A DNA stretch of 64,000 nt from contig OX638326.1 of NCBI GenBank assembly GCA_951812775.1, positions 4,011,180 to 4,075,179 on the forward strand, given 5' to 3'. The translations under genes and the position numbers were made by a program. The notes beneath the pieces were generated by a model, which was not told where the DNA came from, ran no database searches, and was given only the letters and a program-made list of their open reading frames with translations. Shown one piece after another: positions 53,783-63,408 of the stretch (within the stretch, counting starts at the first letter, position 1; each line of letters opens with the position of its first letter). The DNA comes from an uncultured Alphaproteobacteria bacterium (GTDB lineage: Bacteria; Pseudomonadota; Alphaproteobacteria; MPNO01; UBA2964).

Positions 53783-56243
53783 ATGAAGACTGGGATCGCG
53801 CAGCTATTGGTACGCATTGGGGAGAACCTGCGGCAAGCAGGTAGGGGAGGAAGCGTTGCCGTCAGTCATTCGGCAGAAATTCAGGCTGATAGCCATTTCA
53901 GTATTGGTTTCGGTGTTGCAGCTCGTGACAGGGGCAGCGCATGCCATCGATCTGCCCGGTGGCACCTTGTTGCCCGGTTTTATTAGCAGATCGTCAAGGC
54001 GAAAACGTCCTTTCGAATAGTAAATGGCAGTCGCGTATTTCCAGCGCGCGCGGATTGTCAGGCCTCAAAAGTATGCTGTTTGATGAGGAAAAAAACCGGC
54101 AGGCCCTGCAGGAGCTTTAAATAGCGGCGGCGGCCCAGGAAAGCGCGCAACGCGACATCGCGATTATTGACGGCAAGGGTCACAAGGCGTGGTGTCAGCT
54201 TTCTGTGAGCCCCATCGAGGGGGCGGAACCGATGAGTCTGTGGTCGTTGACCGACTCAGAAGTTCGAAATGCCGTAGATGCCGCCATCAGCAGCGAGCAG
54301 GCGCTCCTGACCGAGTTTCTCAATGAATTCCCGATCGGGTATTTCTCGGTCGATGCGGACGGAGCCTTTGTGCAGGTGAACGAGACGGCTGCGGAGTGGC
54401 TCGCAACGACACCTGATGAGATGATCAATGGCGACAGGCGTTTGCAGACCTATTTTGCCGCGGATCCTCCCAAGCAAAATGCCCCGTGGAGCGTCCTGTC
54501 CTCCTCAGACGCGGTGGGGTGTGGAAATCTGACTCTGGTCGGTGAAGACGGGCGCCGGTTTGAGACATTTGCGGCGCAGACTGTGGTTATCGATGGCACG
54601 CATTTACGAACGCGGACTCTGATCAGGGATCTCACCGGCGAGCAGGACCTGACGGCCGCCCTGCGATCTGCAGAGGACCGGTTCCAGCGCCTGTTTGACG
54701 CAGCGCCTGTTGGTATAGCGCTGCTCGACACCAAAAGGGTTGTGACGGACTGTTCTGCAGTTTTTGCGGATATGGCGGGCAAGACAGAAGCCGAGGTTGA
54801 ACATAGTGATCTCTGGATCTGTGCGACCGTCGATGATCGTGACCGGCTGCGGCAATGGGTCACCAATGCGATGAAATCCGACGAAATCGTGCCCTTGCAA
54901 ATTACACTTGATGGGCCGGATGCCATGGTCGCCGCCTTCTTCGGCCGACGCTATAACGCGGATGACGGTAGTCCTGGCGGACTGGTTGTGCATGCCTTTG
55001 ACCAGACCGAACAGCGCAGCCTTGAAGAGCAGTTTATTCAGTCCCAGAAGATGGATATTGTGGGGCAACTCGCGGGCGGTGTTGCGCATGATTTTAATAA
55101 TTTGCTGACCGCGATGATCGGGTTCTGTGATTTGTTGCTGCAACGCCATTCTCCGAAGGACCAATCCTTTGCCGATATCATGCAGATCAAGCAGAACGGC
55201 AATCGCGCGGCCAATCTGGTACGGCAGCTGCTCGCCTTCTCGCGCCAGCAAACGCTGCAGCCACGGGTGTTGAACATTACGGATGTGCTGGCCGAGCTGT
55301 CGCATCTACTGCGGCGGTTGATCGGTGCTGATATTGAACTTGAGATGGTCCATGGTCGTGATCTCTGGCCGGTAAAGGTCGATGAAAGCCAGATGGAACA
55401 GGTGATTATCAATCTGGTGGTGAATGCCCGTGATGTCGTGGCAGCGGGTGGCAAGGTTTCCATCCAGACCCGAAATATGTCCCGCGCCGCAAGTGTTGAA
55501 GCGCGTCATCAGTCATTACCCAATGGCGATTATGTTGTTCTCGAAGTCGCGGATACCGGCACCGGTATTCCAAAGGAAATTGTCGACAAGATTTTTGAGC
55601 CATTCTTTACGACCAAGGAGGTTGGGTTGGGGACCGGACTCGGGCTGTCGACGGTATACGGCATTATCCGCCAGACCGGCGGGCATATATTCGTCGATTC
55701 CGAAGTCGGGGAAGGGACCTGCTTCACGATCTATCTGCCGCAGCACATCGCTACAGCAGAGGATGCAGTGGTCGAAGGCGTTGAGGAAGAACAGGCGCCG
55801 CCACCGCAACAGGATCTCACCGGCGCGGGCACGGTGATGCTGGTCGAAGATGAAGATGCGGTGCGCATGTTTGGCGCGCGCTCTCTCCGCAATGAAGATG
55901 AAGATGCGGTGCGCATGTTTGGCGCGCGCTCTCTCCGCAATAAGGGGTATAGCGTTGTAGAAGCCGGTAATGGCGAAGAAGCCCTCGAATTGTTACAGCA
56001 AGAGGGCGACAATATTGATGTGCTGGTCACCGGCGTGGTGATGCCGGGGCTGGATGATCCGGCCATGATCCGGAAGGTACGGGAAACGCATGCTGCTATG
56101 AAGGTCGTGTTCATTTCCGGCTATATCGAAGACTCGTTCCGCCAACGGCTTGATGTCGCTGAGGATATCCATTTTTGCCCAAACCCTTTACCCTCCAGCA
56201 GCTCGCCAGCAAGGTGAAGGAAATTATGGCGGAGGAAGTCTGA
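53783..56243 (+). pseudogene. cckA: CckA-like hybrid histidine kinase, disrupted
   Basis: From about 54.2 kb the sequence is plainly CckA-like: two PAS domains (QALLTEFLNEFPIGYFSVDADG; RFQRLFDAAPVGIALLD), HisKA VGQLAGGVAHDFNNLLTAMIGFCDLLL, the QQTLQPRVLNITDVLAELSHLLRRLIGADIELEMVHGRDL segment, the ATPase core and a C-terminal REC. Lesions: 5' part in other frames, TAA at 54118-54120, a 48-bp in-frame duplication at 55846-55941, one base lost in a T run near 56177 (past it the true end ...KVKEIMAEEV reads to 56243), and Gly instead of the phospho-acceptor Asp (VTGVVMPG). CckA normally phosphorylates CtrA through ChpT. Position next to recA-alaS suggests the orthologue, not a spare copy. Confidence 0.82.
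55846..55941. repeat. 48-bp perfect tandem duplication in the cckA receiver domain
   Basis: 55846-55893 is repeated base for base at 55894-55941, giving a second copy of EDEDAVRMFGARSLRN. In frame, but it inserts 16 residues at the start of the receiver domain. Confidence 0.95.
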
Positions 56244-56245
56244 CC

Positions 56246-56867
56246 GTGGCGATTAGGAGCAAATGGTCGGTGGCGTTCTTGGTCACCGCTATTTTTTCGA
56301 TCTCAGCCATCAGTCTGGCCGCCGATGATTTTAAGGCCTGGGAAAATGCTTATGACAAAGATGGCGGCGCTATATTCCGGTCGCTTTGTGGAATGGCGGA
56401 GCGTGGGATGGCCATCATGTGATTACGCTTCCAACAGTTGATCTGACTTTTGGTCGCCGCGACCATAAGAGAATTGTCGGGCCAAAGCCGTGGACCCACG
56501 AAGCCTCTGGTACGAAATATCGTATCTATGAACGCCACAACCGCAGCAAGGTTCAGTACTTTGCGGTTAATCGAAAAAAGATGGTTTGGGCCGAGTTTAT
56601 GACAATCGCTATGCCCGCTATTGTCCCGACGAGGTGAAGTTTCCGCTGGGCTGGTGGACGCAGGGCGAAAAACGGGTTTAAGACATCGATTGCGAGGGCC
56701 GCAAACGTCACATCGAAGTAACCATCACCAAGCTCAACTTTACCTATGATGGTGTTCCGCATTCGCTGGAATTTCACTGGAAACTCGGCGATGGGTCGAA
56801 ACGGGGTGGCAACAATATTTATACCTACAGCCCCGGCAAAGGGTTGGTGGACGTCACCCAGAATTAG
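56246..56867 (+). pseudogene. Secreted hypothetical protein, disrupted
   Basis: Starts at GTG 56246 with a signal peptide (KWSVAFLVTAIFSISAISLAA), then fragments in three frames: LWNGGAWDGHHVITLPTVDLTFGRRDHKRIVG, then DGLGRVYDNRYARYCPDEVKFPLGWWTQGEKRV, then DIDCEGRKRHIEVTITKLNFTYDGVPHSLEFHWKLGDG to a TAG at 56865. Lesions: frameshift near 56383, one base lost in the A run at about 56577, and TAA at 56679-56681 where a tyrosine-like codon is expected. No family recognised. Lies 2 bp downstream of cckA. Confidence 0.7.
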
Positions 56868-56927
56868 CCGCATTAGCCCTATTCTCTATCGGGTTACCAG
56901 TTATGGTAAATTCGTCATTTCGGACGT

Positions 56928-56942
56928 GAACATATTTAGAAC
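56928..56942. promoter_or_regulatory. LexA operator (SOS box) upstream of recA
   Basis: GAAC-ATATTTA-GAAC, an exact match to the alphaproteobacterial LexA motif GAAC-N7-GAAC. It lies about 130 bp before the recA start and predicts LexA control of recA. Confidence 0.75.
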
Positions 56943-56995
56943 GAAAACACCTAAAACATTGTTTTAATTATTTAAAAAAATTTTCTTTGCAATGA

Positions 56996-57010
56996 GAACA
57001 AAACATGTAC
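56996..57010. promoter_or_regulatory. Second, imperfect SOS box
   Basis: GAAC-AAAACAT-GTAC, one mismatch to GAAC-N7-GAAC, 65 bp before recA. Could be a cooperative LexA site or chance. Confidence 0.4.
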
Positions 57011-57074
57011 ATAGTCTCTTCTACAACGACGTTACGTTGAACGAATCTGATGGCTGTGAAATAAGGAGAGAGTG

Positions 57075-58169
57075 ATGGCGAACCCGGCTTTGAAGCTTGT
57101 AGAAAAGGACGGCATGGACAAATCAAAAGCGCTTGATGCTGCGCTTCAGCAGATCGAACGGTCCTACGGCAAAGGCTCTATCATGAAGCTTGGTGAAGGC
57201 CAGGTGGTAGAAACCGAAGCCGTATCGACAGGCTCTCTCGGGCTGGATATCGGGCTTGGTATTGGCGGTTTGCCAAAAGGCCGGGTGATTGAAATCTACG
57301 GGCCTGAATCTTCGGGTAAAACAACCCTAGCCCTTCACTGTGTTGCGGAGGCGCAAAAGAGTGGCGGTCAGTGTGCATTTATTGATGCTGAACATGCGCT
57401 TGATCCTGTCTACGCCCAAAAGCTTGGCGTGGAACTCGATGATCTGCTGATCTCACAGCCCGATGCTGGTGAACAGGCATTGGAGATTGCCGATACGCTG
57501 GTCCGGTCCGGCGCGATCGATGTCATCGTCATCGATTCCGTCGCCGCACTGGTGCCGAAGGCCGAGCTTGAGGGTGAAATGGGTGATGCCCATGTCGGTC
57601 TGCAAGCCCGCCTGATGAGCCAGGCATTACGTAAACTGACGGGCTCAATCTCGCGCTCACAATGCATTATCATCTTCATCAACCAGATTCGTATGAAAAT
57701 CGGTGTCATGTTCGGCAATCCGGAAACCACATCCGGTGGTAATGCGCTGAAATTCTATTCTTCGGTTCGTCTCGATATCAGACGTATCGGTGCCATCAAG
57801 GATCGTGAGGAGATTGTTGGCAATCAGACCCGCGTTAAAGTGGTCAAGAACAAGGTGGCCCCTCCCTTCAAGATTATCGAATTCGATATCATGTATGGCG
57901 AAGGCATTTCCAAGATGGGCGAGTTGATCGATCTTGGTGTCAAAGCGGGTATTGTCGAAAAATCCGGCGCCTGGTTCTCTTATGACAGCCAGCGGATCGG
58001 ACAGGGACGAGAGAATTCCAAACAGTTCCTGCGTGACAATCCTGAAATGGCGGATGAAATCGAGCGCAAGATTCGCGAAAGCGCCGGTCTCATCGCCGAA
58101 GCCGCGTTGAAGGAAGCGCCTGCATCGGAAACGGCTGACGACGTCGAAGAAGCCGAAGAGCAGCTTTAA
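57075..58169 (+). CDS. recA: Recombinase RecA
   Basis: 364 residues from ATG 57075 (AAGGAGAGAGTG upstream; the GTG at 57072 is in frame). Seen: Walker [68 protein letters not shown] for the DNA-binding loop region and an acidic C-terminus [10 protein letters not shown]. Central in recombination and SOS induction. Fully intact even though the three genes before it are wrecked. An intrinsic terminator follows. Confidence 0.97.
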   Translation: MANPALKLVEKDGMDKSKALDAALQQIERSYGKGSIMKLGEGQVVETEAVSTGSLGLDIGLGIGGLPKGRVIEIYGPESSGKTTLALHCVAEAQKSGGQCAFIDAEHALDPVYAQKLGVELDDLLISQPDAGEQALEIADTLVRSGAIDVIVIDSVAALVPKAELEGEMGDAHVGLQARLMSQALRKLTGSISRSQCIIIFINQIRMKIGVMFGNPETTSGGNALKFYSSVRLDIRRIGAIKDREEIVGNQTRVKVVKNKVAPPFKIIEFDIMYGEGISKMGELIDLGVKAGIVEKSGAWFSYDSQRIGQGRENSKQFLRDNPEMADEIERKIRESAGLIAEAALKEAPASETADDVEEAEEQL

Positions 58170-58210
58170 ACCTTTTAAAGAACCCCCTGATCCTCCCCCG
58201 GATCAAAACC

Positions 58211-58256
58211 GGGGCGCGGCGAGGCAATGCATTTCCTTTCCGCGCCCCTTTTCTTT
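58211..58256 (+). terminator. Intrinsic terminator after recA
   Basis: GGGGCGCGG (58211-58219) pairs with CCGCGCCCC (58240-58248) over a 20-base loop, followed directly by TTTTCTTT. Confidence 0.85.
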
Positions 58257-58381
58257 ATCCAGCAAATAGGGACAATCCGCACTAATGGATGCGGTCGTGC
58301 CTTGTTCTGGACAGGGTGTGATCGCGTCGTTAATACTCTCGCGGTTCAGCGCTGTTTAGCGTAGTTAGGGGTTGCAGTACG

Positions 58382-61030
58382 ATGACAACGACCAATGAAG
58401 TCAGAACGGCATTTCTCGATTATTTCGGGAAGAATGGGCATGAAATTGTGTCCTCATCGCCATTGGTTCCCCATAACGATCCAACATTACTGTTTACTAA
58501 CGCCGGGATGGTTCAATTCAAGAACGTATTTACCGGACTTGAATCCCGAGACTACGTAACCGCGACAACCTCCCAGAAATGCGTACGCGCTGGTGGCAAA
58601 CACAATGATCTTGAGAACGTTGGGTATACCGCCCGCCATCACACGTTTTTTGAGATGCTGGGAAATTTTTCATTTGGCGATTATTTCAAGGAACGTGCCG
58701 TTGAGTTGGCGTGGAACCTGATCACCGGCGATTTTGCAATCGACAAGAACCGTTTGCTGGTCACGGTGTATCACGATGACAATGATGCGTTTGATCTGTG
58801 GAAAAAAATCGCCGGGTTACCCGATGACCGCATTATCAGGATTGCCACCAGCGATAACTTCTGGGCAATGGGCGAAACCGGTCCTTGCGGTCCCTGTTCG
58901 GAAATTTTCTATGATCATGGTGACCACATTCCCGGCGGCCCGCCGGGCAGTCCTGACGAGGATGGCGACCGGTTTATCGAGATTTGGAATCTGGTCTTTA
59001 TGCAGTACGAGCAGGTTGCGGCGGATGACCGTCAAAACCTGCCGAAACCCAGTATTGATACGGGCATGGGTTTGGAGCGGATTTCTGCGTTACTTCAGGG
59101 ATCCCATGACAATTATGACACGGACACATTCCGTGCCTTGATAGAAGCGTCGGCGGAGGCGGCTAAAGTAGACCCGTATGGTCCTCACAATGTTTCAAAC
59201 AGGGTTATCGCGGATCATTTGCGCGCAAGTTCGTTCTTAATCGCAGATGGTGTGCTGCCCTCAAATGAAGGGCGGGGGTATGTGCTCCGCCGCATTATGC
59301 GCCGTGGTATGCGTCACGCCCATATGATGGGGGCACAGGACCCTCTTATGTACAAGCTGGTCCCGGCGCTTATTGCAAAGATGGGTATCGCCTATCCGGA
59401 ACTCACAAAAGCGGAGTCTCTTATCACAGAGACCCTGGAACTTGAAGAGACACGGTTTAAACAAACCTTGGAGCGCGGTCTCAAACTTCTGACCGAAGAA
59501 ACCGACCAACTTGGTGATCAGGAAGCTTTGCCCGGGGAGATCGCATTTCGTCTATATGATACCTTCGGATTCCCGCTGGATTTAACCCAGGATGTGCTGC
59601 GTGGGCAGGGACGTGCCGTTGATACCGACGGCTTCGATGTCGCAATGCAAAAACAGCGAGACGACGCCCGGAAGGCCTGGACCGGATCAGGTGAGGCAGC
59701 AGACGAGTCCGTATGGTTTGACATACGAGAAGAGTCCGGCGCGACGGAATTTTTGGGATATTCGGCCGAAAACAGCGAAGGTCAGGTTCTGGCGATTGTG
59801 AAGGATGGTGCACGCGTTGAAATGGCAGAATCCGGTGACGACATCGCCATCGTCGTAAACCAGACTCCCTTTTATGCGGAATCTGGTGGTCAAATGGGGG
59901 ACGTTGGTACGCTGGTAAGTGATGGTGGTAGCACCGTGGCGGTATCTGACACTCAGAAGAAGGTAGGTGATCTTCACGTTCATCTCGGAACATTGTCTGA
60001 TGGGGCAATGAAGGTTGGCGACGTCGTTGAATTGCGCGTTGAGCCGGATCGCCGAGCTGGTCTCCGCGGACATCATTCAGCCACGCACTTGTTACATGCC
60101 GCATTGCGAGATCGGTTGGGGGATCACGTTACGCAAAAGGGTTCACTGGTTGCGCCTGATCGCTTGCGCTTCGATATCAGCCATCCCAAGGCCGTAGGCG
60201 CTGAGGATATTGCTGACGTCACCGCAAATGTTAATCGACAAATTCAGACGAATAGCGAAGTCGTTACGCGGTTGATGACACCTGATGAAGCTATCGAAAC
60301 CGGTGCCATGGCTCTGTTTGGAGAAAAATACGGCGAAGAAGTCCGGGTTGTAACTATGGGTGTTCGCGGTAATTCGCCCTATTCGGTTGAGCTTTGTGGC
60401 GGCACCCATGTCAGCCGGACCGGTGATATTGGCCCGTTTCGTATCGTATCCGAGAGTGCCGTTGCCGCCGGTGTGCGGCGCATCGAGGCGGTGACCGGTC
60501 AGGCCGCTTTGGCACAGATGGCGGAAACAGAATCCCAAATGCAGGAAATTGCTGCTTTGTTAAACGTGTCTTCCGGCCAGGTCGCGGATCGTGTTTCTGC
60601 ATTGCTCGAAGAGCGCAAAAAGCTTGAAAACGACCTTTCCGACGCACGCCGTAAACTCGCCACCGGTGGTGGAAATTCGGGTGACGGTGACTCAGGTGTA
60701 AAGGAGGTCGCTGGTATTTCCTTTGTCGGACGGGTTCTGGAAGGAATTCCAGCGCGCGATCTCAAATCATTTGCGGACGATCTCAAGAAGCAGATTGGCA
60801 CGGGGGTCGTAGCTATTTGCGGGACAGATGATTGTAAAGCTTCTCTCGTCGTCGGTGTGACAAATGACATCACTGATCGATTCGATGCCGTATCGCTGGT
60901 GCGGGTGGGCTCTGCCGCATTGGGTGGAAAAGGCGGCGGCGGCCGACCCGATATGGCGCAAGCGGGCGGTCCAGATGCCAGCAATGCCCAGAAAGCTCTC
61001 GAAGAGATAGAAGCGGCGATTGCCGGCTAA
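58382..61030 (+). CDS. alaS: Alanyl-tRNA synthetase
   Basis: 882 residues, standard length. Seen: [41 protein letters not shown] (class II start), the aminoacylation core with [15 protein letters not shown] [18 protein letters not shown], editing-domain [32 protein letters not shown] zinc-binding and the C-terminal DHHA1 part with [15 protein letters not shown]. All key motifs present; no lesions over 2.6 kb. Follows recA, the usual alphaproteobacterial order. Confidence 0.97.
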   Translation: MTTTNEVRTAFLDYFGKNGHEIVSSSPLVPHNDPTLLFTNAGMVQFKNVFTGLESRDYVTATTSQKCVRAGGKHNDLENVGYTARHHTFFEMLGNFSFGDYFKERAVELAWNLITGDFAIDKNRLLVTVYHDDNDAFDLWKKIAGLPDDRIIRIATSDNFWAMGETGPCGPCSEIFYDHGDHIPGGPPGSPDEDGDRFIEIWNLVFMQYEQVAADDRQNLPKPSIDTGMGLERISALLQGSHDNYDTDTFRALIEASAEAAKVDPYGPHNVSNRVIADHLRASSFLIADGVLPSNEGRGYVLRRIMRRGMRHAHMMGAQDPLMYKLVPALIAKMGIAYPELTKAESLITETLELEETRFKQTLERGLKLLTEETDQLGDQEALPGEIAFRLYDTFGFPLDLTQDVLRGQGRAVDTDGFDVAMQKQRDDARKAWTGSGEAADESVWFDIREESGATEFLGYSAENSEGQVLAIVKDGARVEMAESGDDIAIVVNQTPFYAESGGQMGDVGTLVSDGGSTVAVSDTQKKVGDLHVHLGTLSDGAMKVGDVVELRVEPDRRAGLRGHHSATHLLHAALRDRLGDHVTQKGSLVAPDRLRFDISHPKAVGAEDIADVTANVNRQIQTNSEVVTRLMTPDEAIETGAMALFGEKYGEEVRVVTMGVRGNSPYSVELCGGTHVSRTGDIGPFRIVSESAVAAGVRRIEAVTGQAALAQMAETESQMQEIAALLNVSSGQVADRVSALLEERKKLENDLSDARRKLATGGGNSGDGDSGVKEVAGISFVGRVLEGIPARDLKSFADDLKKQIGTGVVAICGTDDCKASLVVGVTNDITDRFDAVSLVRVGSAALGGKGGGGRPDMAQAGGPDASNAQKALEEIEAAIAG

Positions 61031-61046
61031 TTACCCAACCGCTGTA

Positions 61047-61628
61047 TCATAGACGGGCAAGGTCAGTATTGACTGGGTTTTGCCGTATCCGTTCGAGTGT
61101 CGGTAATACTTCATCCGGGCTGTCGACCAGCTCGTAAAGGTCCCGCGTTGGCGGCGCTGCAAATCCTTCCTCAATTGTATTTGCAATGAGGTCATCGAGT
61201 TTTTGCCAGTATTTCTGAATATTCAGGATGACAATCGGCTTATCGTGCATGCCAAGCTGTTTCCAGGTAATTACCTCAAGCGCCTCTTCCAAGGTTCCGA
61301 CACCTCCTGGGAGGACAACAATCCCGTCAGCCAGATCGAACATTCGGCGTTTCCGCTCATGCATACTGCTTACAACTTCCAGATTGGTCAGTTTTTGATG
61401 ACCAAGCTCCCGATCCTTTAAATAATCCGGGATAACGCCCGTTACGTCGCCATCTGATTCCAGGACGTTGTCGGCTATGATTCCCATAAGGCCGGATCCG
61501 CCCCCACCGTAAATAAGTTGAATTTGGTTGTTTCCGAAACTTCGTCCTAATTCAGCTGCAGCCTCAAGAAACGCTGGATTGTGACCCGAAGATGCCCCGC
61601 AAAATACGCAGATTGCCTGAATACTCAT
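61047..61628 (-). CDS. LOG-family (TIGR00730) cytokinin riboside 5'-monophosphate phosphoribohydrolase-like protein
   Basis: 193 residues from ATG 61628 (MSIQAICVFCGASSGHNPAF); the frame opens 24 bp earlier at a TTG. Seen: GGGGSGLMGIIADNVLESDGDVTGVIP and the signature PGGVGTLEE with catalytic Glu, plus VSSMHERKRRMFDLAD. Members release the base from nucleoside monophosphates; bacterial versions have a broad nucleotidase role. Convergent with alaS (16 bp). Confidence 0.88.
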   Translation of the reverse strand: MSIQAICVFCGASSGHNPAFLEAAAELGRSFGNNQIQLIYGGGGSGLMGIIADNVLESDGDVTGVIPDYLKDRELGHQKLTNLEVVSSMHERKRRMFDLADGIVVLPGGVGTLEEALEVITWKQLGMHDKPIVILNIQKYWQKLDDLIANTIEEGFAAPPTRDLYELVDSPDEVLPTLERIRQNPVNTDLARL

Positions 61629-61778
61629 GAAAATTTTACATCCCAAATCCAATATTGACAGATGATAAAACGATTTGAAAGGGTTGCAAGATTTGCTTTC
61701 AAATGTTGAGATAGGGCATTGGTAGCGTCGGTATAGGCGCGCAATTCAAAAAATGCTGTTCTATTTGGGGAGAAGGTT

Positions 61779-62246
61779 ATGAGATCTTTTATCAAGCTAT
61801 TTTTAGTGGCGGCGGTTAGCTTGGGCGTGTTGGCCGGTTGTGTTGCAGAAGATAAAAAACCAAAACCTACGATGTCGCAAGCGACCAAAGTTAAAGTGGC
61901 GATGATGAAGGAGCTGTGCACGCACTCAGGTGCAATTGACAGATACCTTAAGGGCCACAAGAACCCGAAACGGCAAGCGAGACTCGGTACGCCGGCTGAT
62001 ATGGAACTTCGTGCCGTTGCCATGCAGGGCCTTGCAAAACGCCTTAAATATGGTTCGGTAGCATTCTATGCCGGACAGCTTGAAGAAGCCGGTGCAAGCG
62101 GTAGTAAGAGCGCTGTTAAAGAGGCATTTGGTCCGGTAGCAGGTGGTATCTCAGGCGCCATTGCGCTTGATCGTGGTCGCAAGACCTACGGAAAATGCTC
62201 CTGCAAAAAATTCAAATTCAAATGCAAGGCTCCTAAGAAAAAGTAG
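61779..62246 (+). CDS. Predicted lipoprotein with basic Cys-rich C-terminus
   Basis: 155 residues. Seen: signal peptide MRSFIKLFLVAAVSLGVLAGC with lipobox LAGC, then a Lys/Ala-rich mature domain and a C-terminal tail GKCSCKKFKFKCKAPKKK with three cysteines. GGGAG lies upstream of the ATG. No family recognised. A perfect intrinsic terminator follows, so it is a single-gene unit. Confidence 0.65.
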   Translation: MRSFIKLFLVAAVSLGVLAGCVAEDKKPKPTMSQATKVKVAMMKELCTHSGAIDRYLKGHKNPKRQARLGTPADMELRAVAMQGLAKRLKYGSVAFYAGQLEEAGASGSKSAVKEAFGPVAGGISGAIALDRGRKTYGKCSCKKFKFKCKAPKKK

Positions 62247-62293
62247 GAGTTTGCGACAGATTAAATCCTGATCCGTAAAAGGGTCGGGAGAGA

Positions 62294-62325
62294 GGGCGCC
62301 ACCATTTAGGTGGCGCCCTTTTTTT
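62294..62325 (+). terminator. Intrinsic terminator after the lipoprotein gene
   Basis: GGGCGCCACC (62294-62303) and GGTGGCGCCC (62309-62318) form a perfect 10-bp stem with loop ATTTA, followed by TTTTTTT. Confidence 0.95.
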
Positions 62326-62449
62326 ATGTATTAGAAAAACCACCAATTCATTTGGATGTGAATAAAGTGCCCATATAGCGTGTTATATGTTTAGCGCGCT
62401 TTGGCATGCTCGCCTCGTGGTATGAACTCTTTTTGGGGGATGGTTCGAT

Positions 62450-63322
62450 ATGAAGACCTTATTTGGTCCATTTGCAGTGATAGGCGCTCTTTTTTGTCTT
62501 GGAACGTCTATAACCGTTGCGCAGGAAAAGAAAATGTCGCGCGGCGAGGTTCTTCTTTCGGCGGGTGGTTGTGGCAATTGTCATACCGATGTGAAGAATA
62601 AAGGCCCGTTCCTCGCGGGTGGCCGAAAGTTAGAGACACCTTTTGGCGCTTTTTACGCGCCTAACATCACCAAGGATAAAAAACACGGTATCGGTAATTG
62701 GTCGGACACGGATTTTCTTCAGGCTGTTCGAAAAGGTGTCTCGCCCGACGGCAGCCATTACTTTCCCGTTTTCCCCTACCCAGCCTACACCTTCATGACC
62801 GACTCTGATCTCAAGGCCATTAAGGATTATATCTTCACGCTGCCGGCCGTTTCAAAACCGAATAAGCCGCATGGCGTTTCGTTTCCGTTTAATGTCCGCT
62901 TTGGCCAATTTTTCTGGAAGTTGTTGTATTTCTCGGAAGGCCCCTACAAGGCAGATACGACCAAATCAAAAGAATGGAATCGCGGGGCCTATCTTTCGCG
63001 TGCCGTCGTACATTGCGGTGAATGCCATACACCCCGGACAATACTCGGCGGAATAAAAGACGGTTTCTGGTATGCCGGTACACCCGAAGGAGAAGGACCC
63101 GAAGGGGAGGGTGCACCGAACATTACGCCGCATGTTGAAAACGGTATCGGTAAATGGTCTGAAGAAGAAATTGTCAATTACCTGGAATCAGGTGAGGACC
63201 CGACCGGAGATTATGCCGGTTCGTTAATGGCGGAAGTTATTGAGAATGGGACGGCAAAGCTTTCCGCATCGGATCGCAAGGCAATTGCGGTATATCTGAA
63301 ATCTCTAAAACCATTGCCATAA
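62450..63322 (+). CDS. Dihaem cytochrome c, alcohol/aldehyde dehydrogenase subunit-like
   Basis: 290 residues with a signal peptide ending near residue 24 (AQ). Seen: haem motif CGNCH at 41-45 and CGECH at 189-193, each in its own cytochrome c domain, with axial-ligand-like Met regions (YTFMTDSD and SLMAEVIENG). The layout SRGEVLLSAGGCGNCHTD ... PNITKDKKHGIGNWSDTDFLQAVRKGVSPDG is that of periplasmic cytochrome c subunits of membrane-bound dehydrogenases and related electron-transfer chains. No dehydrogenase subunit is adjacent. Confidence 0.87.
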   Translation: MKTLFGPFAVIGALFCLGTSITVAQEKKMSRGEVLLSAGGCGNCHTDVKNKGPFLAGGRKLETPFGAFYAPNITKDKKHGIGNWSDTDFLQAVRKGVSPDGSHYFPVFPYPAYTFMTDSDLKAIKDYIFTLPAVSKPNKPHGVSFPFNVRFGQFFWKLLYFSEGPYKADTTKSKEWNRGAYLSRAVVHCGECHTPRTILGGIKDGFWYAGTPEGEGPEGEGAPNITPHVENGIGKWSEEEIVNYLESGEDPTGDYAGSLMAEVIENGTAKLSASDRKAIAVYLKSLKPLP

Positions 63323-63408
63323 TCTCCCGCGTTGTACCGACGCAGCTTGGGCGTTAACCTGCGTTATGTTGAAGGCTGCGTTACGATAATTATCGGGAGA
63401 TAAAGCCT

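Noticed and set aside
59481..60104. 207-codon open frame on the minus strand
   Set aside because: Inside alaS on the opposite strand; rich in His, Arg and Pro as expected for a shadow frame.
63068..63114. Tandem duplication in the cytochrome c gene (EGEGPEGEGAP)
   Set aside because: The repeat is imperfect at the DNA level and lies in a flexible loop; it looks like old, normal sequence and not a recent duplication.
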